Assembly: GCF_000247815.1 (NCBI RefSeq)
Contig: NC_021681.1
Coordinates: 4,426,914 to 4,490,913 of the forward strand
Length of the DNA: 64,000 bases
Direction: 5' to 3'
Source of the DNA: Ficedula albicollis
Lineage: Eukaryota > Chordata > Aves > Passeriformes > Muscicapidae
In this document: positions 1-21,329 of the stretch, one piece after another
Numbering within the stretch: position 1 is the first letter of the stretch
Layout of the letters: every line of letters starts with the position of its first letter
Position numbers and translations under genes: made by a program
Notes under the pieces: model-generated
Told to the model about the DNA's origin: nothing
The model's database searches: none
The model's input: the letters and a program-made list of their open reading frames with translations, nothing else

Positions 1-1924
1 TTTATGTGAATCTCCATCCTTCGTGTCCTGCTTTGCTGCACCCCAAGGGACACAGGCAGCTGCTCAGTGAGGCAGGAACTGTGAGAAGGAAATCCCTGCC
101 TGTGGGAAGAAGGATTGTGAGGGGACTGGGGATAAAATGTGCTGTGGCAAACCCCTGTGCCATCCCAGGGCAGCACGTGCAGGAGGGCACCGCACACAGC
201 GTGTCTGGGAGGGAGCAGCTGGGCCTGTAGGTGTGGAACAGCAGCAGAAAAAAAGCCCATGTGATTTGGGAAATGCCACATTTGGGGATGATGAAAGGGT
301 AGGGCTGAGTCAAGTGGCTATTGATGAATCACAGGGCTGTAGGGAACACGCTGGTGGGTGTTGAAAACACTCTGCAAAGCTTGGCTCAGCTGCGGCAGAC
401 ATTTGGGCGTGCAGGAACGTGCTCAGCTGCCTCTTCTGAGGATTCTCCCACCAGAGCTGGGGATACCTGGTGGGATCAGGGGGAACCAAACCCCACAGCG
501 TCCATGGGGGTCCTCTGCACACTGGCACCCCCAAAGCAGGGGAAGGGATCAGTGGGTGGGTGCCTTGGCAGGGAGCACGTGGTGCCAGCACGGCGCGTTG
601 GTGTGAGCTGAGCTTTGCCATGACAGCCCTGCCCAGGGCATGCTTGGTGCCACCCCCACCTCCTGGGCCCTGCAGAGCTTGCCCACATGCTCCCCTTGCC
701 CATCTTGCTCCCTCAGACGATTTGGCCTCTCTTGAGTGAGCAAAATTAAACTAGCTTCATTAGAAACCCTCTTATGTTGAGCAGTCTGGAGCACCAGGCA
801 GGGGACAGTGAGTCTCTGCTGGGGATAGGGGGCCCCAGATCAAAGGTGCTGATCCTGTGCATCCCCACAGACCTTTGACAACAGGTGGCCCAGCCTGAGG
901 ACAACAACAGTTGTCCCCACTGTCCCCAGTGAGGCTCCTCTTCCCCAGAGTCACCGTGCTGGGTTGCAGGTCCGTCCCCAGCGAGGGCTGGCTGAAGAGC
1001 TCCTCACTGCCAGCGATAAGAACCGCTGTAAGTACACACTTCCTCAAATCCCTTCAACTCCTGAATTCAAATACGGATGTGGGATTTAACTTGGAAGGTT
1101 TTTGAAGGAGATATTTTTGTTATATATCATCATGCGTGTCACGAGCCCCAAATATTTGGAAGGGCTGTATAAATAACTGTGTGATCACCTTCTCTCATCT
1201 GGCTTCTGCCTCTCCCTGTCCCACAGCTGCCACGGAGCAGGGAAATGTGCGTGGCACTCAGGAACCTGCAGGTTTACACTCGGTTACTTTCATGAGAGGT
1301 TTCTTGAGTTTTCATGAGAGGAGCTGTCACAAGGCTTGTTTCACCTGAAGGAGAGGAGAGGAGAGGAGAGGAGAGGATCAGGGTTCATGAGGATGCTGCT
1401 TCCCTGAACATCCATCAGAAATCTGCAAACTGTCAGGACAAAATTGTTGATGCTGAAACACCATCTGAGACAAAACACATAATGGGAGCTACACCATGCA
1501 CTGGGCAAGAGTCGTGTCAATCCCAGAACTCCTGGCATGTGAAATCTTGGAATAATTTTTATTACATTTTCAGTGGAGAGAGAGGCACTGAACCAGCCAG
1601 GGACACGGCTGGCATGTCCCACGTGTCCCACATCCTCATCCCCATCACCCCAGAGCAGCAGCCAGTAGAAATGCCCCAAGGCCTGCACCCCAAAACTGCC
1701 CTCCTGGCCCTGAGGTGGTGGGGCACCCCGAGCGATTTTTTTTTCCCAAAGCTACACCAAGAAGGTGCTGCTATTAAAAGACTTTCTGGGTCTATGATGT
1801 GAATCCTCAGCCAGAAGCTTATCTTGGGTTCAGCTTAAACCCCTCCATGCCAGGCTGCCGCAGCCACCGGGAGAAGAGAAACATTTGCCATATGCTGAGG
1901 GATTACTGTATAAAATCGAGATGC
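1..1924. other. Intergenic, no gene recognised
   Basis: Mixed-composition DNA with only short chance reading frames in all six frames. There are no splice-flanked conserved peptides and no CR1 consensus. A 12-bp palindrome CCAAATATTTGG lies at 1148-1159. In human, ITGB2 lies upstream of PTTG1IP; nothing resembling an integrin beta tail is visible here. Confidence 0.6.
1348..1377. repeat. Short (GGAGA)n microsatellite
   Basis: About five to six tandem GGAGA pentamers, purine-only on the + strand. Confidence 0.8.
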
Positions 1925-1939
1925 TTGGCTGCATGCCAA
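1925..1939. promoter_or_regulatory. Palindromic NFI full-site match
   Basis: TTGGC-TGCAT-GCCAA is an exact match to the nuclear factor I consensus TTGGC(N5)GCCAA. Function is inferred from the motif only; no gene start is seen beside it. Confidence 0.4.
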
Positions 1940-2023
1940 GGCACAGGGTTTCCAAATAGAGTCTGAATCCTGGACAGAAAAGTTCCAACTAAATATAGAC
2001 ATGACAGCCTCAGAGTTGACTTC

Positions 2024-2285
<262 letters not shown>

Positions 2286-3698
2286 GTTTTTGAGTTCACT
2301 TAAAATAGCCTGTTGAGGGTTTTTTTGCGCCCTGCTGAGGGGGCAGGTAGAGGCATGTTTACAAACACGGTGGCAAACCCAAGGACGTGGTGGGATGGGA
2401 ACCTTGGATGGTCCTGAGGCTGGGGTGGATGCTGGTGCAGAGCACTAAGGCTGTCTCCAGCCCTTGGGGAGGAATCAGGAGAGGTGTCCTCTCTCTCACA
2501 CCCTGCCCAGAAAGGTCTATCAGCCAAAAAAACATTGCAGGGAGCCAAAAAAACCTGGGGCCCACGATGACACGGGATAACAGGACAAGCGGGTGGCACT
2601 TTGTGGAGATTTGCTCACACACAGCTCAGCAAAGAGAAGCTTTGCTGGGTGGTTTCAGAAGAGCCAGCCCTGCTGCTGGGAGTCAGCAGTGGTGGAAAGC
2701 CGAGAAGAATTCAGCAAGGAGATGGTGCTTTCACTTGGAAAAGGCGTGTGGATTCTCTGAGCTGTCAGCCCTGCTCACGCCTTTTGGAGGTGTGGGCTGG
2801 ATTACTCAGCCATGGAACTACTGCAGCAAAAGAATTGAAGCCCAGCACCAGGATGGAGCAAGGGATCTCAGTGGCTTTGGGATGCAGCTGCTCTGGGTGC
2901 AGTAAGTGAAATACTTTTGCAAAAGCCCACAGAAAAAGCAACAAAGCCCAAATACCTGGGATGGGAAAGCAGGTGTTGGATGTGCTCTTCACACCCAGCA
3001 TGGAGTGCTGGGAAAAAGAACTGGAGATTGGAGAGAACACATCCACATGTGCTTGAGGCAGTGGGATGCTGGAAGCTCTTTAAACGGTTGGAGGAGAAAA
3101 CTCCCAGAAAGCTGTAAGTCATTGGCTGTCTGACATCATATATATATAAAGTATAATATGAGAAAACATTGTTAATAGGCTTGATGACAGAAAGGAGGTG
3201 AGACAAGCCCCTACATGCATGTTGGCTTGCACAGTATCCACAAAGGGCTGCCCAGTACCTTTGCATTCCAAGCAGGAATTTATTTAAGGGTCCACAGCTC
3301 CCAGGACAGCTGGTAGGGATAAAAGTTAAGCAGGTGTCTGAGACAGGCCTTAAATGAGGGTGGCCCTATAAAACATAGGATGTAAAACATAGGATGTCTT
3401 AGTGTTAAATAATCAGATGCCCAAAAGGGAAAAAAAAAAGGTTTAAAGTAATATAAAAAGGCAGGAAAGTGGCTGAGGTGGGATCCCACTCCAGCAGAGG
3501 AGCTGCCAGGAGGAAGAAGTCTGGCTCTGTAAAATTCCTGTTCCTAAACAATAGTGCTGGGAAGGTCGGTGACACAGGGGAGGTAGGGCTAATAATAACA
3601 AATACTGTTAGAGTTATACCTTACATAGAGAAAACTGCACTGGAACTGGCTTTCCACGAGCCCAGCAAAAAGCTTTTGTTTAATTTATGGGGCTCAAG

Positions 3699-3708
3699 CT
3701 ATTTTTAG
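3699..3708 (-). promoter_or_regulatory. Consensus MEF2 site (CTAAAAATAG on -)
   Basis: The + strand reads CTATTTTTAG, the reverse complement of the consensus MEF2 site YTA(A/T)4TAR. A second perfect MEF2 site lies 394 bp downstream in the opposite orientation, and a CAGCTG E-box is at 3755-3760. The activity is inferred. Confidence 0.4.
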
Positions 3709-3754
3709 CTGGCAGATCCTTGGGGTTTTATCTGGGATCGCTGCTCTGAGCCAG

Positions 3755-3760
3755 CAGCTG
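3755..3760. promoter_or_regulatory. CAGCTG E-box
   Basis: Exact CAGCTG hexamer, the myogenic bHLH type, between two perfect MEF2 sites. Hexamers occur by chance; only the cluster gives it interest. Confidence 0.25.
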
Positions 3761-4092
3761 GAACATTTTAATTGTTTGCTCTGGATTTAGGGTGGGTTTT
3801 TTTCTAAAGGCAGAAAGAGGAAAGCAGGTGCTGGGGTCTGACCTCGCTGGACTCCAGATTTCTTTGGCAGCACCTTCTGGAGTGGGGAGAGCAAGTGGGT
3901 CTCAAAGCAGCTCTCTGCATCCTGGGAGGTTTTTTGGGGTGGTGCTGGGGGGGTCATCAGATGGAACCCCTGTCCTCCAGTCCAGCCAGCACCCCACATT
4001 CACCCCCGGCCCCTGCCAAAGGCCAGCAGCCCGCAGGTGAGACAGCGGCTGGGGGACACCGTGTCTCCCCATCCTCCGGTTGCCATGGATGT

Positions 4093-4102
4093 CTAAAAAT
4101 AG
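4093..4102 (+). promoter_or_regulatory. Consensus MEF2 site
   Basis: CTAAAAATAG on the + strand is an exact MEF2 consensus site, paired with the inverted one at 3699-3708. Confidence 0.4.
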
Positions 4103-7099
4103 CCCGGGCAGTCCAACCAGGAGGGAGCATCCCCTTCTTCCAGGAAAGCCAGCAGCGAGCGCTCCAGGCGCTGGGGCGGCGCTTTGTTAGTCAGGAAAGC
4201 CCTTCGGTATCTGGACGTGAGAGGAGCCATCTGCTCGGGGGCAGGAGGTGTTTACGGCAGCCCGGGCAGGGACAGCCTCTGCGGAGCCTCACGGCAGCCC
4301 TGCCCTGCTGGCAGCCCTGCCCTGCTCGGAGCGGGGCAGACGGCTCTGTTTATGCAAACGCCGCAGCTCCCGGCGCAGCTCAGAAATCCCTCCCGCCTGC
4401 CGGCCGGCGAGGGCTGCCACGGTGGGGTGACAGCGGGATGCCGCGGGCTGGGGTGGTGGCACTGCCACGCAGAGCGCTGGGAATGCCGGCAGCCTCTCCA
4501 GAGCTGCGCCCTGGGTGGGCTGCAGCTGATGGCAGAGCCACTGTCCCCCACAGCGAGGCCGGGTGGGGGGACACCACGGCACGAGAGGGTGTTTTGGGGT
4601 TCCACTGCTGCAGGCAGACACCTCTCCAGGTGCTCGTGTGAGTTGAAGAGACAGAAAGCAGGCAATTAAAAGCGAAGCAAAACACCTGGGCCTTGAATAT
4701 GCTCCCAGGAGAGGGTGAAGTACTCCAAGACCCCCATCTGCCTGCACTGACCCAAGAGGATGTGGGATTGGGATTAAAGAGAAAACTCGAAGAAGTTTTT
4801 TCGAAGAACAGCAAGAAAACACAAGTTTTCAACCTTACTTCTCCCCTGCCCCCCGCCCCCCTTTTTTTTCCTTTGTTCATTTTTTTCTCCCTACAGAGTA
4901 AGTCCTTCTCATTTGGATCCCGCTGACACAAATAACTCCAGGTCTTGGGCTGAAACATCAGCAATCACCTCTTTCCATTGCCAGCTGGCATGGCAAGCTA
5001 ATTTTAACCTCCCAAGCTCCCTCCCATCTCCTGGAGGTTGTCCTGTTGCAGCCAGGGAGTGCTAGAAAATAGTGCATCGCCCACTCATCCAGCCTCCTTC
5101 AAGGGAAATATTTATATGATGCCAAAGAGAGGGTTTCCATGGCAGTGATGACTCTAGCACTGTCGCCTTGGAAACCACTTGAGGCCATCTTGAAGGGTTT
5201 GAAAATCCCCTTCAGAGACAAATAAGGAGAGGGAGAGGAAAGGCCACTGGGATCAGAGTATCAAAGTGGTGACTTTCCTGTCAGCTCCTTGCCTGCTCCC
5301 GCTGCCTGGGTCCCTGCCCACGCCACTGGGATGATTTGTAGTCCAGGTGTGGCTTCGTGGATAGACTCAGCACAAAGGAATGAAGTGCTTTGCAAACAGA
5401 AATGGTTCGGTCATGATCCCCAGACCATCCAGCAGTGACTCAGGTGCTCCAGAGGGGCTTCAGGGAGATTCCGGGGTGATTATCAGTGCCTGCCCACCTT
5501 CAAGCACCAGCTGCTTTTGGAGCAGCAAACACTCAAGTTCCACGTCTTTGACAGCCCGAGTCATCACACATGAGGAGCCTCGTGCTTCTCCTGAGGAGCT
5601 GCCAAAATCTGAGCGCAGGCGAGAGGCGGCTGCCGGCAGCAGAGCGCTCGCCTGTGGCGGTGGAAGGAGCGCACCTCTGTGTCAGCCCCAGCCGACCCCA
5701 CGCCTTTGGCCGTTTATGTCCCAGCCCGCAGGAGCTCTGTCACCGGCAGCCAGCCCATCTGGCTCTCAAGGACACCAAGAACGCGGCAGGGAGAGCAAAG
5801 CTTTCCGAGCGGATGGGTGACGAGCTCCACAACAGTGGAGCAGCCAGTGGTGGCCAGTGCTGCTGCTTGTTCAAGCTACGGGAACGCTTTCTTTGGGGAT
5901 TTGCTGAAAAATATTAGTTATCGTCTTCATTTTGTTTAGGGAAATCTAAAATATTTTCTTCTTTCTCCCTGAGCCGCCAAAGTCAGTGACTGTCCAAGCC
6001 TGGCACCCACGCTTTGCTCTGCACATCACCCCTCAGCCCTCCAAAACGCAGCCAGCTTTCCCACAGAGAAACACCCGTGCAGTGCTCAGTCCCTCAGCCT
6101 AAACCCGAGAGAGGGTCTGCCCACAGTGCCAGTACCAGGTTAAGTCACACCTCTCCATCCTGCTGCCTGTGCCAGACTGCCTGCTCCTGCCTGCACCTCG
6201 AGGGGCTTTTGGAGGTGCCAGGGGAGCACTCAGTCCGCTCTTGACCTGCAGCATGTGAAAAACCTCGATTGTATTGATGCAGCTTCTCATGTCTTGAATT
6301 GAAACACATGGGTGTGAGGCCAGAGGTGTTTGGCTTTTGCCCAGGAGGGATCTCCTAACACGCTGTGTGTCACAAAATTCATGCCTGGCCCATGCCAACC
6401 AAGGTGCCAGGTTGGGATGCAAAGCTTGGAATTACAAGTGTAAATATTTATTCATGACTGTGAGATATCCCAGCCAAATCAGGGCACCTAGATGTATGTT
6501 TGGTTTGGTTTTTTTTTATGGAGTTCTTACATCCATCAAGCATTCAGGTAAAACAGAGCTTGACTGAGCACTGTGACCCACACTAACAGATCTCCAATCA
6601 CAGTAAAACTTGGCAAAGCTGCTGTTTCTGCCTGTCTATAGATCCAGGTGTCCTTGAGCCCCTCTGGCTGCAGTGACTCACCTGGGACACCAGCCAAGGC
6701 TGGGAGGGTCTCAGAGCCTGGGATGCTGTGGTACCTTGGTCATCCCAGGGATAAAGCTGTTCATTATCCCTCAGGAGCTGCTCCAAGCCTCCCAAAAGCA
6801 AAGTCCTTCTCTCCAGGGCCGGGCTATTTGTTTTACTTCAGCACGAACAATACTGAAGTCTCCAATAAAACTCCACTCCCTCATCACATCGTGGCGTGTC
6901 ACGGGAACTAATACTTATTTTACCATTAACGTGCTTCCGTGCTATAAACGGGGAGGGATGCGGGGCCTTTTTGGGTGGGTTTGCAGCGGCAGGTGGTGGT
7001 TCAACCCGGGGGGGCTGAGGAAAGGCCGGTTCTCCATCCTCCTCCTCCTCCCGCGGGGGTCTGGCCCCCTCCTGCGGGCGGGCGCGGTCCCGCTGGGTT

Positions 7100-16924
<9,825 letters not shown>

Positions 16925-17655
16925 CATCTCCAGACCCACCCACCCTGGTGAACAGTGCCTTCTGCAGAGCCGAAAGTCTCCAGGCTTCCCCCCACCACCG
17001 TGGTGCCACTTCAGCTGCCACAGAGGATGACCCAAATGCTTGGTGACACCATTGTCCCCCACTCCAGGTGCTTGGTTTGGCCAGAGCTTTGCTCTTGCCC
17101 TGCTGGTGCAAGAAACTGTGGTGGCAATACTGGAGGATGGTGCATTTCTTCTCACTCGCCCCTGGAGTGGTTGTGGTGTCCAGAGCAATGCACGTAACAG
17201 TCCTTGTCCCAGCCAAGGGCAAAAACAACATCACACATTTCCCTCACTCCTGCCTCACCAAGAACACTTCATGCACACAGAGCTAGGCTCTTCTGCTCTG
17301 CCCCCCACCCCCTTTTTTTCTTTTAGTATAAGCGAAAGTCAGCAAGAGTTTCCTGACATATGGGTCAGCAGGAAGCTTTGGCTGTCACTTCAGGTGCCTG
17401 CACTTATCCCAGCACATTAGCAGTCCTCTCAAAGAGCACAAGTTTCTGGTGATCTGGTGCTTCCAGGAGGAAGGTCTTATGTGCACCTTCTCACTTGCAA
17501 CTAATCTGGGGAAATGCCCCAACTCTCCTACCTCTCTGTGCCTTTCTAGAAAGGTGGTCTTGGGCTCAATCGCCACATCTCTTAGCAATACTGTAAGTTT
17601 CAAGTGCATTTACAATATGCTGACTGTGTATTAAACTGATTCAATTACCATTCTG
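16925..17655 (+). other. PTTG1IP: PTTG1IP 3' UTR with ATTAAA signal
   Basis: Follows the stop codon. A variant poly(A) signal ATTAAA lies at 17630-17635 with T-rich sequence downstream. The UTR end is inferred. Confidence 0.65.
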
Positions 17656-19579
17656 GTCTGAAAGAGTTTAATTCTGCTTCTGCAGGCACAGGTTGGCAGT
17701 AGTGGCTGATGGAGTTGTTACATGGCTCTGACTCATTGGGGGTCTCTGGGGGAGGCAGAAGCCTTGGGCTCTCGCTGGGCTAGAAAGGAACAGTCTGTTC
17801 CCTGAGATGTTCAGGTGTTAGGAAGAGTTTGGGATGGAAGTAAGGCTGCTCTCTAAGGAAGGAGCTGGGTGATCTGGCCAGAGTTTGGCATTTTGTCCCC
17901 TGGCATTTCTGAGAGAGCGCTTGTGTTCATGGTGTGGTGTGGGGGCTCAGACTGCAGCCTGAGCTGTGTAAGGGACTGGGGTGGGGAGGAGGATGGAGCT
18001 GACTGCTGGAAAGGGTTGCCCAGGTTGTGCCCTGGGCTTTCCTGTGTGTGCTGGCCTGAAGGGGGCCAACCAAAGGAACAGGGAAAGCTGTGGGGCTTTG
18101 TCTGAGAGCCAGCAATGTCCAGGGACAGCTAGTGCTAAAGCCTTTTGAGCTGTCTTGCCTCTGCTGGGCTGCACCAGGCTCCAGTCCCCCTCCTGCCCTG
18201 GGACTGGGACCAGTAAATTCATTTGGGGTTCCCTGAGCGCTCCCACTGGCTCCGCTCCCAGCACAAAGGGGTGGTGCCTCCAAACCCACCAGCGATAGGG
18301 GAACCCTGCAAGCAACTTCCCCCTACTGAGACCCGACTTGTGACGGGCTCTGTCCTCCTCTGCTGAGCCAGGGCAGCAGAGAGACCTGCTGGGAGCCAGG
18401 CCTTGCCTGGATGGAATGTGGCTATGCCCTGGGGACAGGCAGAGGGCATTGTGCCAGGGCAGCACCCAGTGTCCCTGGACAGAGGCACTGTGTCTTCTGT
18501 GCTCATCCTGAGCTTGTCCTGGGCTCCAGCATCCTCATCCCAGGGGCTGCCTCCCATAGCCTGGGATGGAGCTACTCCTGATGTTTCTAATTCCTCCTGT
18601 GAAGGCTGCTGTGTGAGGGGATCAGTGACTGATGCACTGAAAAGCTGGTGAACCCTTTGGCTTGGCTGGGCCATGGTGGGGAGGTGAAGCTGTGTCCTTG
18701 GCTGGCCAAGGTCCCTGCTCAGGTCTGGGAAGAAGCATCTGCAGTGTAACTGAGGGCTGAGCCCGGCAGCTAAAAAGACATTTCATAGGATTAACTGGTC
18801 CTTTGCAAGGCTGCCATGATGGAAAGCTGTCCTGACTGGGCTGGGGAAGCAGATAGTGGTGGGGAGACCATAGCTGAGGAATGGGACAGTGCCCCTAGGA
18901 GGATGCACAAGGGAACTTGGCAAGAAGGATTTAACAAGATGTAACAGGAAGCTTGGCTTTGAGCTGCAGGAGAGTTCAACAGCCCTGCACATAAAGGCCA
19001 CCAAAAGCTGGCACTAGGCCAATTCCAGCCATGTGATAGGAAAGGCAGGACAAGCAGGTGAGATTTCACTCTGAGAGGTGAAATTTTGGGGATAGACTGT
19101 GCTGTGACCACAGGCTTCCCAGCTGCAGCTGGATAACTCTGCTGGGGTGGCCTGCTGTCATCACAACCTCTTCCATTCCATTCACAGCACGGCCTTGGAG
19201 GTGCTGGAGAGTCTCTGCCAAACTCCCTCAGCCTCTTTGCAGAGGGCACAAAATGATTCCGAGAGGTGGCTTTGGTGTGTAGTGCTACAATGGTGTTTTC
19301 AGGAAAAGTGGTGGAAGAAGCAAACAATTCAACAGACACTATGTTGTATTCCACAGCTGCTGTATTTAAAGGGGGAAATCTCACTGGGACTGATAAATGA
19401 TCACCCAGACATTTCTCATGAGTTTGGAGAAAGCAGGAGGCTTGGGGGAGGCGGAACTTTGCAAATAAGCTCTGCCCTGTGAGGAAGTGATTTTAGCTGT
19501 TGATACTGGTTTTTAAGTAGAGGGTGTTGATCAGCAGCATGAAGTGAGATAGAGGCTGATCATCAGCAGTGTAGGCCAG
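17656..19579. other. Intergenic, no gene recognised
   Basis: No conserved peptide with splice context and no strong repeat consensus. Only short chance reading frames. Confidence 0.5.
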
Positions 19580-19890
19580 TCAGTACTGGGACTGATCCTC
19601 TTCCTTCTTGATAGTGGCCTGAATAATGGGGCCCAGGGCACCTTCAGCAAGTCTGCTGGATTTCCTGCAGAGGGAGGAGATGCTGACACACCAGAGGGTG
19701 ACTCTGCACCCACAAGGACCTCAACAAGCTGGAGCAATGGGCTGATGGAACCTCCTGAAGTTAAACCAAGGGCTGTGCAGGGTCCTGTCCCTGGGGAGGT
19801 GCAGCCCCAGGCACAGGACATGCCATGGAAAGCAGCTCTGCAGAGCAGGTCCTGGAGAGTGTGACTGGCACAGCCCCTCCCCAGCAGGGA
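19580..19890 (+). mobile_element. CR1 LINE, end of pol ORF region
   Basis: Diverged copy of the CR1 segment that encodes the end of the reverse transcriptase ORF: the 'GACCTCAACAAGCTGGAGCA', 'GATGGAACCTC..GAAGTT' and 'GAAAGCAGCTCTGCAGAGCA' blocks occur in consensus order. No open frame survives. Confidence 0.7.
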
Positions 19891-20124
19891 CAGCCTGGGA
19901 GGGAACTGAGCAAACACTCAGGTGTGCAGCCCACTGCCAGGTGGGCTTTGTGCCACAGGACCTGCCTCTGTGCATGGGGGAGCTCCTGGCTGTCAAACAG
20001 AGCCCTGTGATGTCACCACTCATGATCACTATGACACCACTTGTGTAACTATAAACAGCAGCATTGGGCAGTGCCCCAGCACTCAGACTGTGACCCATTG
20101 GCAGCCGAGGAGCCTCCGAGTGAG

Positions 20125-20560
20125 GAGCCTGTGTGCTACCAGAGTCTGAGCATCTTCTGGGTGCTGTCAGTGTCTAGGGAGCCTGAGTGCTACCAGAGTC
20201 TGAGCATCTTCTGGGTGCTGTCAGTGTCTAGGGAGCCTCTGAGTCCTGCCAGTGACCGAGGAACTTCTGAGTGACTCCAGTGAGTGAAGAGGAACCTCCG
20301 AGTCCCTCCAGTCACCAAGGAGCCTCTGAGTTCTGCCAGTGACCGAGGAACCTCCGAGTCCTTCCAGTGACCAAGGAACCTCTGAGTCCTGCCAGTGACT
20401 GAGGAACCTCTGAGTGACTCCAGTGAGTGAGGAACCCCTGAGTCCTGCCAGTGAGTGAGGAACCTCCGAGTCCTGCCAGTGACCGAGGAGCCTCTGAGTC
20501 CCACGAGAAGCTGAGAAGCCTCTGAGTGCCACGAGTGGAAGCCAAGCCTTCGAGTCCTGC
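20125..20560. repeat. 54-bp and ~30-bp minisatellite just upstream of the RING ORF
   Basis: A 54-bp direct repeat (copies beginning at about 20134 and 20188) leads into a degenerate ~30-bp unit built on 'GAACCTCTGAGTCCTGCCAG' and 'TGACCGAG', repeated about ten times to 20560. The array ends some 35 bp before the start codon of the RING ORF, so it would form its 5' UTR or promoter. Confidence 0.9.
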
Positions 20561-20594
20561 CAGCAGCTGAGAGGAGCCAAGTCCGGGAGCAGCA

Positions 20595-20969
20595 ATGGCA
20601 GAGGTCAGGCAAGAGCCATCAGCGCCGCGGCCGGTCAGGATCTGCCACATCTGCGTGGATTTCCTGCAGAGCCCCGCTGCCGTGGAGCCCTGCGGACACG
20701 TGTTCTGCCACGGCTGCATCCAGCCCCAGGCTGCCCCCGACACCGCGGCCAGCTGCCCTATCTGCCAGGGGCCCATCGGGGCCATCCGCCTGCTGCAGGG
20801 CCAGGAGAGCCGTGCCGGGGTGGCCCCGCCTCGCCGCCGCCCCCGGGGTGGCCCCGCCTCGCCGCCGCCGCCGCCTCCATCCCTTCGTGCTGCGCTGGCG
20901 GCAGCGGCAGCAGCGGGAGCAGCAGGAGGATGCGGCTCCCGGAGGTGGCCGGCGCCGAAGACTCGCTGA
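20595..20969 (+). CDS. Intronless RING-finger (C3HC4) protein, unrecognised, candidate E3 ubiquitin ligase
   Basis: A 124-residue frame with a strong Kozak context (G at -3, G at +4) and an in-frame TGA at 20565-20567, so this ATG is the natural start. Residues 17-57 hold all eight zinc ligands: C17, C20, C33, H35, C38, C41, C54, C57, with spacing C-x2-C-x12-C-x-H-x2-C-x2-C-x12-C-x2-C and the typical CPIC end. After the RING the frame becomes Pro/Arg/Ala-rich low complexity and stops at 20967. A poly(A) signal follows at 20320+1000, that is 21320. RING-HC domains recruit ubiquitin E2s. The 'CxHxFCxxCI...CPxC' pattern recalls Topors-type RINGs, which are multi-copy in birds as I recall, but I cannot assign a family. 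It lies between PTTG1IP and SUMO3, where I know of no human counterpart. A retrogene or lineage-specific gene is possible. See the separate entry on the alternative tail frame. Confidence 0.72.
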   Translation: MAEVRQEPSAPRPVRICHICVDFLQSPAAVEPCGHVFCHGCIQPQAAPDTAASCPICQGPIGAIRLLQGQESRAGVAPPRRRPRGGPASPPPPPPSLRAALAAAAAAGAAGGCGSRRWPAPKTR

Positions 20970-21117
20970 TGGGGACAGGGCACCGAGCCCCGTGCCGCGC
21001 CAGCGTCCCCGGAGAGAGCTGGATGACTTGGAAAGGAACGGGCTGGGGCAGGGGCCGCCGAGGGGACATGAAGTGCTGGCCGCGGGGGACAACCAGCACC
21101 GCCCGCTCGTGATCTGA
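20860..21117 (+). other. Charged C-terminal frame overlapping the RING ORF in another frame
   Basis: In the frame starting at 20812, after a CGC run, the peptide is charged and Gln/Arg-rich (WRQRQQREQQED, then RRELDDLERN) and ends at TGA 21115-21117 with HRPLVI. Its composition is more protein-like than the Ala/Pro run of the RING frame over the same bases. A one- or two-base length error or mutation in the CCG/CCCC tract at 20820-20880 would connect RING and tail into a protein of roughly 170 residues. This is an inference; both frames are given. Confidence 0.4.
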
Positions 21118-21319
21118 TTTGATGTGGAGCATCCATGGCCCGTCTGAACTGAAAACCAGGATGCTGAGAAGGGCCTCGTCTGGTTTCTTCTGCCCATTTG
21201 CACATTACTTCAAGACTAGGGGAGTGGGAGCTGTGGGAGGGAAAGCATATAGTTGTAGTGCCTTGGGGAGAGGCTAGGATATTGATATTGATATTAGCTG
21301 ATACTGCTATTAGCTGTAA

Positions 21320-21325
21320 AATAAA
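21320..21325 (+). terminator. AATAAA poly(A) signal for the RING ORF
   Basis: Exact AATAAA followed at once by a GTTTTTTATT T-rich stretch, about 350 bp after the RING stop codon. It supports the ORF being a transcribed unit. Confidence 0.5.
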
Positions 21326-21329
21326 GTTT

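Larger units (their letters stand above)
2300..6950. other. Intergenic region upstream of PTTG1IP with enhancer-like motifs
   Basis: No exon or gene is recognised. GC content rises at about 4020-4600 and 5600-5830. The longer reading frames there (for example 5380-5820 on +) have no recognisable motif or splice context and look like GC-driven chance. Candidate transcription factor sites are listed separately. Confidence 0.5.

Noticed and set aside
1148..1159. CCAAATATTTGG as an SRF CArG box
   Set aside because: It has eight A/T between CC and GG; the CArG consensus has six.
5380..5917. 146- and 115-codon + frames as a gene
   Set aside because: Two overlapping frames in GC-rich DNA with no domain, splice site or poly(A) context.
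20312..21205. 297-codon - strand frame opposite the RING ORF
   Set aside because: It spans the minisatellite and the complement of the RING codons; the RING zinc ligands on + are far better evidence.
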